Positions 7,431 to 14,496 of a stretch of DNA of 29,858 nt are shown here, one piece after another. A model generated the notes under the pieces. The model made no database searches, was not told the origin of the DNA, and saw only the letters and a program-made list of their open reading frames with translations. Location of the stretch: the NCBI GenBank assembly GCA_937915835.1, contig CALGHA010000174.1, forward strand, positions 1-29,858, given 5' to 3'. The translations under genes were made by a program, and so were the position numbers. This stretch comes from an uncultured Fretibacterium sp. (GTDB lineage Bacteria; Synergistota; Synergistia; Synergistales; Aminobacteriaceae). Each line of letters opens with the position of its first letter. Within the stretch, counting starts at the first letter, position 1.

Positions 7431-8522
7431 TTATTTCGTCCCGAACAATCTATCTCCAGCGTCGCCAAGTCCAGGAACTATATAGCCGTGATCGTTCAGA
7501 TGAGAGTCAAGAGCCGCCGCGAAAATTCCTACGTCAGGATGATCTTTATGTACTCGTTCAATTCCTTCCGGAGCCGCGATTAAGCACACAAGAGAAATTT
7601 TTTTGCCGCCACGTTTCTTGATTAAGTCTATTGCCGCTGACGATGAACCTCCTGTTGCAAGCATTGGATCAAGCACGAAAATATCGCGTTCCTCAATATC
7701 AAACGGGAGCTTGCAGTAATATTCAACAGGCTGTAAAGTCGCAGGGTCCCTGTATAATCCGATATGTCCAACTTTCGCGTTAGGAACAATCTGTAAAATT
7801 CCGTCGACCATTCCCAAGCCTGCACGCAAAACAGGAACTATAGCCATCTTCCTACCCTCAATCGTTCGTACTATCGTCTTCTCAATCGGCGTCTGAACTT
7901 CTTTTTCTTCAAGCGGAAGTGTTCGTGTAATCTCATAGACCATAAGGCCCGTGATTTCCTGTAATAATTCTCTGAATTGCTTTACGCTGGTGTTGATATC
8001 ACGGATTATTCCGACTTTGTGCTGAATTAAAGGATGCTGGAAAATTACAACTCTTCCTTCGTCCTGAATGACATTGAGATTGGCCTTTTCCTTCATGGCA
8101 ATTCTGTTAATCCTCTGCAAATGACGACCGCCCTCAAATTTCGTGTCAAGCCATGCTTCGATCACTGCCGGGACATCTTCAGGCTTCATAACGCGTCCGC
8201 CCATTGCCAGAACGTTTAAGTCCAAATGAGCTTTCGCACTCCTGGCACTCTCAGGGTCATAACATGCTGTCGCTCGAATTCCGGGAATTTTATTAGCCGC
8301 TATCGATATGCCGTAACCAGTCCCGCAAAGCAAAATTCCTGCGTCTGCCGTTTCGTCCGCAATAGCCTCTGCAACTTTGAAGCCCGGTTCAGTGTAGCTG
8401 TCTTCTCCGTCGTATTCGTATGCTCCGAGATCAAGCACTTCGATATTTCTTTTGCCAAGATATTCCAGGACTGCGCTTTTCAACACAAATCCTGCGTGGT
8501 CAGTGCCAAGTGCTATTTTCAT
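7431..8522 (-). CDS. RpiB-Upp fusion: ribose-5-phosphate isomerase B / uracil phosphoribosyltransferase
   Basis: One continuous 363-residue frame carries two enzymes. Residues 1 to about 140 are RpiB: GTDHAGF with H9 at the start, CGTGYGIS with catalytic Cys66, and LDLNVLAMGGR. Residues from about 150 are Upp: QHPLIQHKVG, the PRPP loop VLDPMLATGGSSSAAI (284-299) and the uracil-binding tail GYIVPGLGDAGDRLFGT (346-362). RpiB equilibrates ribulose and ribose 5-phosphate, and Upp makes UMP from uracil and PRPP. An internal ATG at Met143 could start a separate Upp, but the nearest AGAGG lies about 15 bases away, so a fused product is more likely. rpiB and upp are common neighbours in bacteria. It is the first gene of the envelope operon and follows an AAAGGAG. 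Confidence 0.93.
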   Translation of the reverse strand: MKIALGTDHAGFVLKSAVLEYLGKRNIEVLDLGAYEYDGEDSYTEPGFKVAEAIADETADAGILLCGTGYGISIAANKIPGIRATACYDPESARSAKAHLDLNVLAMGGRVMKPEDVPAVIEAWLDTKFEGGRHLQRINRIAMKEKANLNVIQDEGRVVIFQHPLIQHKVGIIRDINTSVKQFRELLQEITGLMVYEITRTLPLEEKEVQTPIEKTIVRTIEGRKMAIVPVLRAGLGMVDGILQIVPNAKVGHIGLYRDPATLQPVEYYCKLPFDIEERDIFVLDPMLATGGSSSAAIDLIKKRGGKKISLVCLIAAPEGIERVHKDHPDVGIFAAALDSHLNDHGYIVPGLGDAGDRLFGTK

Positions 8523-8560
8523 AATTTGGGTTTAGCTCCTTTGTGGAAAATTTGATTTAT

Positions 8561-8569
8561 ATTATAGCA
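8561..8569 (-). promoter_or_regulatory. extended -10 promoter for the rpiB-upp envelope operon
   Basis: On the minus strand the sequence reads TGCTATAAT, a perfect -10 hexamer with the TGn extension, about 38 bases before the rpiB-upp ATG and just after the hsp70 stop. No clear -35 is seen at the usual distance, which is typical of extended -10 promoters. No terminator hairpin lies between hsp70 and this site, so readthrough from the chaperone genes is also possible. Confidence 0.55.
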
Positions 8570-8581
8570 AGTGAATTTTAT

Positions 8582-11371
8582 TTATATCTCAAGTTTCGTC
8601 AATAAATATCTTTCTTCAGCTTCGTCAAGTTTCTGGCCTCGAATTAACTTTAAGGCGATAAAGCAATTCTGTTCGGCTCTGGTCATTGCTTCAGAACTGT
8701 AAATATTCGGGATTGCATTAATACACGCCTCAACTTCACGGATAACTTCATCAGAACACGGCGATGAAATTCTACGATTGTCGCAGATCGTTCCAAGTGC
8801 AAGAACGCATACGAGTAACGGCTCCTTGAAAATTTTTCCTGAGTTAATGCCATTAATCAGCTTCTTCACAATTTTTTCACGCTCATTACTCGGCACAGGA
8901 CATTCACCGTCATTCTTGAGAGCTACGGCGACTGCATGAGCACTGACTTGAAGTGAGCTGTTTTTCCCGTGTTTCATCGTGTCAATGTCTCGATTAAAGC
9001 GTTCAAGTATCCAGTTAATTGACGTTCGAGTTTTGGCATGAGCATAGAGGCATGAATTGAGGTACAAATCATTTGCGTGAAGAGCTTCAATTTGTCTCAT
9101 AGTTTCTTTATCAGCGCAGATGCTCAGGGTATAAATTGCCTGAATATTAGCGTTCAATCTTGGGCCGGAAGTTTTGTTAAGCTCGAAACCTAATATCTCG
9201 GATTTAACTTGCTGTATACAAACTTCAGCCAGTCTCTTTTTTTCCTTGTCCGTAAAATCCTCAGAAATTTTTCTTGCAAGTGTGAATAATCTCATCTTAG
9301 CTTCGTCGTTAGTCTGACTGCTTGAGAGTGCGTCAAGAATGGGCTTCACAAATTCCCGACGGTTCTCGGCTTTCATGATATTTGTTCCGCAGTCGCGTAT
9401 TCTCTGAGCTAATGAGCTTCGTTTTGACGCTGTATTAGTCTGTGAGAAATTCAGGCATAATTGTATAAACGTTCTGAGTTCGTTAGCAACGTTAAGTTTA
9501 GTCCCGGCTGGAGGTATCATCTTTACTTTTGCGCTTGACTGTTCAAGGCTCTCAATATCAATCTCAGCCGTTCCCCTCTCGATTACATGCCTTCCGTCAA
9601 CGCTTGAACTCGTCCATGCTTTCATTGCGATAACTTTATTTTTACCCATATGAATTGTGAAAGCAACGTATGAGCCTTCCGGATAATTTTGCGAGAATTT
9701 TATATTCCCATTGGCTATTGTCCTGTAAGAGCCGTCAATGTTCTGACTTTTTATCGGGATTGCAATTAACGACTGGAACGGATCAATTCTAAAGCCCGTC
9801 ATAATTTCGGAGTCATAAGGCAAGGCGGCACCAGTTGGGATTATCATTTGAACTGCGCTGTTTCTCATGCCAATATAAAGCGCGTCATTGAGGATTGATT
9901 TTCCCCATTCGATATTAACACGCTGTTGTTCGGGAAGATTAATTTTTGCGGCTTCGGTTTTAGCACTTGCTTCAGAATGGACGATACGCATATCATCCTG
10001 AATTTCTGCGTGCTGTTTCAGTAAGTGATGATATACTGCGGCTCCTCGTGCTACGGATTGGTCGGGGTCAAGCGCAACAATCGGCTCAAATCCGAAAAAT
10101 TCCTTCAATCTCTCAGTAATCATGTAAAACTTTGACATTCCGCCATTAACGATTACGGCGTCAACTTGAACGTCGGGACTTCCTAATTTCTCTGATGCTT
10201 TCTTCAAAACATCAAGTATCGGGTAAATTATGTTGCGAGTGTCTTTAACCGACGGCAAATTTTTATAGTCCTCATAGCGTAAATTATTTCCCATGAAAGG
10301 AGCTAAGATTGTCTCAATTTCTTCTTTGGTGAAAGTGTCATCATAAGCATAGCCGATTCCTCCCATTGAGCCGCCTGTAGTCATCGTAATTTCTTCGTCC
10401 TCGTCGTACCAGCCGGAAGAATATGAACTCTCACTGCTGCACTGCATGCTTAAATCTAATTTTACGTTTTCGGCGTAAGTCAATAATTGAGCCATTATCA
10501 CGCTTTCTTTTTGCTTGAGTAAATTTACAACACCAGGAGAGCGGGAATATTGCCTTTGATAACGCTTGAACATCTCAATTGCTATTGCCCGGTCAAAGTC
10601 ATCGCCGCCAAGAAGTGTGTAACGGTTCGTAGCAATCTCATCAACTTTCAGAATTTCCGGAGCATTATCACGGCGTTTAATCTCGTGCATAGTAATATCG
10701 AGAGTTCCTCCGCCTAAGTCAAACACGAGAACTCTTTTCACTGATGAGAGATCTAAAATTTTGTCATCAATTTCACCGTTATGAATTTGGTTGATTAAAT
10801 CATAGATTACGGCGTTAGGCTCTGAGAGTAAAATTGGCCTGTCTGTTCCGTCAGGGTTACGAACGGAAATTCCGGCCAATTCTGCAGCATCCTGAGTAGC
10901 TTTACACATGACAGAATCGAAATTTGCAGGAACTGTAATTACTGCTTCAGTTATCGGACACCTATAAATCCTTGAAGCCTCACGAAGCATATGCTGTAAA
11001 ATTCGTGAGGAAATTTCTGCCGGAGTTTTGTCGGGAATATCAGGCGAGAGACCTTCAGCGAGAGATTTTCCCATTTGGCTCTTGATGGATTTTGCGACTA
11101 AATGCGGACGAAGAGGATATTGCACTTTCGCGAAATCACCGACTAAAGGCTCATAATCCCGCTCCTGACGATAAAACACGCATGACGGTAAAGTCGGCTT
11201 CTTCATCGTTGACAATCTTGCTTCTGACGAGACAGTGTTATAGACATCAACAGCCCGCGAAATGTCTACAACTTTGCTCACAATATTTCCGTTTGGACGA
11301 ACATTGACGGTTGCGAGAACTGAATTAGTCGTGCCTAAGTCAATTCCGATACATAAATCATTGACACTCAT
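8582..11371 (-). CDS. divergent Hsp70 (DnaK-like) chaperone with long helical C terminus
   Basis: A 929-residue actin-fold ATPase, much longer than DnaK (about 640). The nucleotide-binding domain covers residues 1 to about 450: phosphate-1 loop DLGTTNSVLA (11-20), ITVPANFD (145-152), LSEPNAVIYD, phosphate-2 loop DLGGGTLDIT (218-227), LGGDDFDRAI, and adenosine motif IVNGGMSKF (407-415). A low-complexity Ser/Gly/Asp/Glu insert sits at about 311-345. Residues about 495-610 resemble the beta substrate-binding domain. Residues about 625-929 are a long, mostly helical extension, perhaps HEAT-like, unlike the DnaK lid. There is no signal peptide, so it should be cytoplasmic. An AAGGAGG lies 11 bases before the ATG. 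It is the third gene after the MBL and GrpE-like genes and probably uses that GrpE-like protein as its exchange factor. Confidence 0.9.
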   Translation of the reverse strand: MSVNDLCIGIDLGTTNSVLATVNVRPNGNIVSKVVDISRAVDVYNTVSSEARLSTMKKPTLPSCVFYRQERDYEPLVGDFAKVQYPLRPHLVAKSIKSQMGKSLAEGLSPDIPDKTPAEISSRILQHMLREASRIYRCPITEAVITVPANFDSVMCKATQDAAELAGISVRNPDGTDRPILLSEPNAVIYDLINQIHNGEIDDKILDLSSVKRVLVFDLGGGTLDITMHEIKRRDNAPEILKVDEIATNRYTLLGGDDFDRAIAIEMFKRYQRQYSRSPGVVNLLKQKESVIMAQLLTYAENVKLDLSMQCSSESSYSSGWYDEDEEITMTTGGSMGGIGYAYDDTFTKEEIETILAPFMGNNLRYEDYKNLPSVKDTRNIIYPILDVLKKASEKLGSPDVQVDAVIVNGGMSKFYMITERLKEFFGFEPIVALDPDQSVARGAAVYHHLLKQHAEIQDDMRIVHSEASAKTEAAKINLPEQQRVNIEWGKSILNDALYIGMRNSAVQMIIPTGAALPYDSEIMTGFRIDPFQSLIAIPIKSQNIDGSYRTIANGNIKFSQNYPEGSYVAFTIHMGKNKVIAMKAWTSSSVDGRHVIERGTAEIDIESLEQSSAKVKMIPPAGTKLNVANELRTFIQLCLNFSQTNTASKRSSLAQRIRDCGTNIMKAENRREFVKPILDALSSSQTNDEAKMRLFTLARKISEDFTDKEKKRLAEVCIQQVKSEILGFELNKTSGPRLNANIQAIYTLSICADKETMRQIEALHANDLYLNSCLYAHAKTRTSINWILERFNRDIDTMKHGKNSSLQVSAHAVAVALKNDGECPVPSNEREKIVKKLINGINSGKIFKEPLLVCVLALGTICDNRRISSPCSDEVIREVEACINAIPNIYSSEAMTRAEQNCFIALKLIRGQKLDEAEERYLLTKLEI

Positions 11372-11377
11372 AATAAA

Positions 11378-12541
11378 TTATTCCTCCTTGTTTAATTCTT
11401 TTACTCTCGGCCTGGAAATCTGGACGTTTTGATCCTTATATACCCAGCCAGGCGATACAACTTCAATAATTTTTCGGGCGTCATCCGGGATAAATGGTGA
11501 ACCCTCGTAATCGCAAAACATTATGTCCTTGAAGGAAACTTCTTTTTGCGAATGAACTTTCATAATCGGGTCAATATGGCTGTCTCGTGTGAATTGGATT
11601 AGCTGTTTAATCACGATGAATAATCCGTTAATCTCTAATGGAAGTTCATAACCTTCTTTTTTGAGTTTGTCCATTCCCCGCCGAACTTGAAGCAATTGAT
11701 CTAAGATATTTCCGTATTTGTCAGAGTTAAGATGAGCGAAAAATCCCGTGAGTTCAGCAATTTTACTCTCTCGAAGCTGATTATCGAACTCGTCCTGTAA
11801 TTCACCGAACATCTCATTTGTACGTTTAAGCTCAATTTCAAGCTCATCAATTCTTGCTAAGGCCTGTTCATAAGAAATTTTTCGTGCTGGTTCTTCCGTT
11901 ACGTTTCTTCTCGTTCCGGTCCTTCTTGTCTCGGATTTCTCAGTGTCAGACTTGTCGAGTTTGAATATCGGGAAATTATAAACATGGCATAAAGCGTCGT
12001 ACATGTGGTAGAAATAATTTTTTGCCATCGTGTTCCCAAGCCTGAATAAAAGCTCTTTGTCGCCGTATTGATCTAGTTCCGGGAATTTCTCATAAATCAT
12101 GATTGCCGCAATTCTCTCTTGAGCAAAATGATGACGAAATTCTTTTAATGGTGAAGTTCTACGCTGCTCCTCAAGTTTATTGAAAGTCTCACGGTCGCCG
12201 GTTAAAGCCTTAGCGTAAAGGTCTGAGATTATTTCTGCCCATTGAAGAAGTCCGCGACGTTCAGCAGGATTAGCAATTCTTATGAAGTGAAAGTTGCGAT
12301 TAACTTGTTCCGGCGTAATGTCGTAACGATAAACTTTCCTGAGAATTTCTGCGCATTCGTTGGGACCGGCTTCATGATTTTTGCAGATTGCCGAGATTAA
12401 ATAGCTTCCGAGTAAATAGCTGTCGTTGTCGCTGTTACTTGTGCGTTTTGCGAAGGGCTGAATTGACGTGTGAATTTCATCAAGAACTTCTTGCGCCTTC
12501 CCCATGTTCAGATTAATGCTTGGCTGTTTGAATAATGCCAT
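11378..12541 (-). CDS. GrpE-like putative nucleotide exchange factor with novel N-terminal domain
   Basis: A 387-residue protein. Residues 222-262 form a heptad-rich coiled coil beginning KISYEQALARIDELEIELK. The next helices, with DQLLQVRRGMDKLKKEG, and the C-terminal stretch (about 330-385) ending EVVSPGWVYKDQNVQISRPR mirror GrpE: dimer coiled coil, four-helix bundle, then a beta wing that typically ends in GY...LRPA.V.V. The N-terminal 190 residues are alpha-helical with no family I recognise; a TerB-like bundle is one possibility. A charged linker (about 195-222) joins the halves. It has a strong AAGGAGG eight bases before the ATG, and six bases separate it from hsp70. The GrpE assignment is pattern-based, supported by the adjacent Hsp70, and not certain. 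Confidence 0.75.
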   Translation of the reverse strand: MALFKQPSINLNMGKAQEVLDEIHTSIQPFAKRTSNSDNDSYLLGSYLISAICKNHEAGPNECAEILRKVYRYDITPEQVNRNFHFIRIANPAERRGLLQWAEIISDLYAKALTGDRETFNKLEEQRRTSPLKEFRHHFAQERIAAIMIYEKFPELDQYGDKELLFRLGNTMAKNYFYHMYDALCHVYNFPIFKLDKSDTEKSETRRTGTRRNVTEEPARKISYEQALARIDELEIELKRTNEMFGELQDEFDNQLRESKIAELTGFFAHLNSDKYGNILDQLLQVRRGMDKLKKEGYELPLEINGLFIVIKQLIQFTRDSHIDPIMKVHSQKEVSFKDIMFCDYEGSPFIPDDARKIIEVVSPGWVYKDQNVQISRPRVKELNKEE

Positions 12542-12554
12542 TTTTTATGCCTCC

Positions 12555-13712
12555 TTAAAGAATATAAAGCTGTCCATTTTCCGCAAAAATAAATTGAGTT
12601 CGGCAGGTATAATCCTTCATAATTTCCTGTTCTATCGTCATATCATCTTCAGAATGAGCCGGAGCACAGTGAACGATTACGGCCTGACGAGGATTAAGCT
12701 GATGAATAAAATTGCTCATGTCCTCGAAGTCTTCATGAAGAGAAAAATTAATCTGGAACTCTATTGCATTAATACTTTTATAGCCTGATGAAGTTATTAT
12801 AATTCCCGTGTCATATTTATAAAATTCTGAGACCGGGAAATTATCAATTGTTAAAATCGGTTCGGCCAATTTGTCCATAATCTTAATTATATTCATAATC
12901 TCGTTGTCAATGAAAACTGGAATATGATTTTTGTTGAGCGAGTTAATAATTTTCACGAACTCGATTCCTTTACTCAGCTGTGAAATATAACATGTTATAT
13001 TTTTCCCCGAATTTGCTAGACTAAAAATTGCGTTAATATCATTATAGAGATTATCATTTTGACGTTTGTAATTCTGATGCTTGGCATGAAGTCCACACAT
13101 TATGAGAGTGTCGATTTCAAGATTACCAGGAAGCAAACAGCCTTGTGTTAAAGCCGTCGAGTGAAGCGAGTAATCCCCAGTGTAAAGAATTTTTCTCCCT
13201 CGATAATTTATCAGCGTCATCATTGCTCCGGGAATATGTCCTGCCTGGAAAAATTCAGCCGAGTAATCGTGAAAGTTAATCTCCTGCATGTAATTTACTT
13301 CGATAACTTTCTGCAATAAATATTCTGCCGCTAATCTCTGTTCTTCGTTGTTTATCTCGTCTGAATTTGATGAAGCTAGAAATTTTTTGCCGTAAAGTTG
13401 ATGTTCGATTAAAAGTTTCGTGGGCTTAGTCATGTAAACTCCGGCATGCTGAGCAGATTTCATGAGTTCAAGCAGATATCCCGTGTGGTCAAGATGAGCA
13501 TGTGAGATAAAAATCTGGTCAATCTGGTTCAAGCTGAGAATAAACGGCAGAGTTAAGAGTGAGAGAAAATCCGGCTCAAAAGTAATCCCCTTATTTTTCC
13601 CAGTTCCAGCGTCAAGAATAATATTCGAGTTCCCAAGCCTCAGAAAATAACAGCTTGCTCCGACGTTCTGACCTCCGTTTAAGGGCATAAAGTATAAATC
13701 TTCAGGTTTCAT
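12555..13712 (-). CDS. beta-CASP-like metallo-beta-lactamase hydrolase (putative RNA nuclease)
   Basis: A 385-residue MBL-fold protein. Metal motifs are SHAHLDHTG (70-78), AGHIPGA with H159, and TGDYSL with D180. Late motifs FSLHEDFEDMSNFI (H326) and VIVHCAP (H348) match beta-CASP motifs B and C of CPSF73/RNase J-type RNA nucleases. The usual motif A acid (ESTYG-like) is replaced by IMCGLHA near 204-210. The beta-CASP insert (about 205-310) is short and rich in Asn, Ile and Lys, and two sampled lines of the gene are only about 27% GC, well below the neighbours. The start has CGAGG seven bases upstream. It is the first gene of the MBL-GrpE-Hsp70 unit. A nuclease role is inferred from the family; a different phosphodiester or ester substrate is possible. 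Confidence 0.85.
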   Translation of the reverse strand: MKPEDLYFMPLNGGQNVGASCYFLRLGNSNIILDAGTGKNKGITFEPDFLSLLTLPFILSLNQIDQIFISHAHLDHTGYLLELMKSAQHAGVYMTKPTKLLIEHQLYGKKFLASSNSDEINNEEQRLAAEYLLQKVIEVNYMQEINFHDYSAEFFQAGHIPGAMMTLINYRGRKILYTGDYSLHSTALTQGCLLPGNLEIDTLIMCGLHAKHQNYKRQNDNLYNDINAIFSLANSGKNITCYISQLSKGIEFVKIINSLNKNHIPVFIDNEIMNIIKIMDKLAEPILTIDNFPVSEFYKYDTGIIITSSGYKSINAIEFQINFSLHEDFEDMSNFIHQLNPRQAVIVHCAPAHSEDDMTIEQEIMKDYTCRTQFIFAENGQLYIL

Positions 13713-13739
13713 TAATATTCCTCGATTATGATTTGAATT

Positions 13740-13745
13740 ATTATA
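13740..13745 (-). promoter_or_regulatory. -10 element upstream of the MBL-GrpE-Hsp70 unit
   Basis: The minus strand reads TATAAT 27 bases before the MBL start codon, in the divergent gap with rpsO. The best -35-like match, TTGCAC, is about 20 bases away, further than ideal. The hexamer is perfect and correctly placed for a short leader. Confidence 0.4.
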
Positions 13746-13785
13746 GCTTGCTATTAATTTTATGAGTGCAAAAAGTTTTTGATAG

Positions 13786-13794
13786 TGCTAATAT
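13786..13794 (+). promoter_or_regulatory. possible extended -10 promoter for rpsO-rpmE
   Basis: TGCTAATAT fits a TGn-extended -10 with an imperfect hexamer. It would give a leader of about 115 bases before rpsO, long enough for the structured region at 13831-13894. No convincing -35 is seen. Confidence 0.33.
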
Positions 13795-13830
13795 ATTTCG
13801 CGCTTACACTCTAGTTAACTAACTCTTTGC

Positions 13831-13899
13831 TGAGAATTTTGCTCGAACTGGATTAGGCTTAATTCCCGGCATTGAAGCGTTAAGAAAATTTTCAGGAGG
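13831..13899 (+). promoter_or_regulatory. structured rpsO leader, possible S15 autoregulatory element
   Basis: TGAGAATTTT (13831-13840) can pair with AAAATTTTCA (13885-13894) through ten base pairs including one G-U. Inside it, CTTAA and TTAAG form a smaller stem. The outer stem ends on the first base of the AGGAGG ribosome binding site (13894-13899). S15 is known to repress its own mRNA through leader structures that differ between bacterial groups. That this is such an element is inference from position and pairing. Confidence 0.4.
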
Positions 13900-13913
13900 T
13901 TTATTTATTCATC

Positions 13914-14180
13914 ATGATCCAGAAAGACAAGAAACAAGCAGTAATCGCCGAGTACAAAACTCATGAGAATGATACGGGTTCGCCCGAAGTTCAGGTTGCA
14001 ATTTTGACCGAACGTATTCGTGAACTCACGGAGCATTTGAAGGTTCACACGAAGGATTTTCATTCGAGACGTGGACTTCTTAAAATGGTCGGAAGCAGAA
14101 GAAGACTTTTGCGTTATCTTCGTGAAAAGGACTTTAACCGTTATCGTTCGTTGATTGAGCGTCTTGGCTTGAGACATTAA
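13914..14180 (+). CDS. rpsO: 30S ribosomal protein S15
   Basis: Primary 16S rRNA-binding protein of the small-subunit platform, 88 residues and standard length. Characteristic blocks are TGSPEVQVAILTERI, LTEHLKVHTKDFHSRRGLL (including the HxxDxxSRR-like contact region) and RRRLLRYLREKDFNRY. The AGGAGG ribosome binding site is 14 bases before the ATG, an unusually long spacing. It starts the rightward translation cluster and diverges from the MBL gene across a 201-base gap. rpmE follows after 33 bases, probably in the same transcript. Confidence 0.98.
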   Translation: MIQKDKKQAVIAEYKTHENDTGSPEVQVAILTERIRELTEHLKVHTKDFHSRRGLLKMVGSRRRLLRYLREKDFNRYRSLIERLGLRH

Positions 14181-14213
14181 TTCGGCTTAAGACATCAGGA
14201 GGAAATTTTTACA

Positions 14214-14441
14214 ATGAAAAAAGGTATACACCCCGAATATCAGGAATGCAAAGTTACGTGTGCATGCGGAAATACATTCATGACGCGTTCGACGATGAAG
14301 GAAATCCGCGTAGGAGTTTGCTCACAGTGCCACCCGTTTTATTCCGGCAAGAAGGGTAGAGTTTTAACGGAAGCGGGCCGCCTCGAGAAATTCCAGAAGA
14401 AGTACAAGGGCATTAATTACGGCCAGAAGACAGACGTATAA
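14214..14441 (+). CDS. rpmE: 50S ribosomal protein L31 (zinc-binding form)
   Basis: Large-subunit protein of 75 residues. The zinc ligands of the C+ form are present: C16 and C18 in TCACGN, then C36 and C39 in VCSQCHPF. The typical start MKKGIHPEY and the tail GRLEKFQKKYKG support the assignment. AGGAGG lies 11 bases before the ATG. A Rho-independent terminator follows 20 bases after the stop. A zinc-type L31 implies a zinc-replete standard ribosome; no zinc-free paralogue is visible here. Confidence 0.98.
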   Translation: MKKGIHPEYQECKVTCACGNTFMTRSTMKEIRVGVCSQCHPFYSGKKGRVLTEAGRLEKFQKKYKGINYGQKTDV

Positions 14442-14460
14442 AATTTTCGCGAGATTTTAA

Positions 14461-14489
14461 CAGGGGGCTTATTATGTCCCCTTTTTTTA
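14461..14489 (+). terminator. Rho-independent terminator after rpmE
   Basis: A short GC stem, GGGG at 14463-14466 against CCCC at 14478-14481, is followed by seven T residues. It ends only eight bases before the thyX ATG, so it may also act as an attenuator for the genes downstream. Confidence 0.75.
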
Positions 14490-14496
14490 TTATGCT

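Noticed and set aside
7415..7468. Longer N terminus for the WecA-like protein
   Set aside because: It would need a TTG start inside rpiB-upp with no ribosome binding site; the ATG at 7414 begins at the expected first membrane segment.
8226..8555. 109-residue plus-strand open frame opposite rpiB-upp
   Set aside because: It is the antisense shadow of a clearly real gene, lacks a ribosome binding site and any recognisable motif.
8582..13712. Calling the Hsp70 unit a phage-defence system
   Set aside because: There is no phage, integrase, toxin or known defence gene nearby and the flanks are housekeeping genes; the sequence alone does not support a defence role.
13713..13913. Search for a tRNA or small gene in the divergent gap
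   Set aside because: No cloverleaf or coding frame was found; the gap is explained by two promoters and the rpsO leader.
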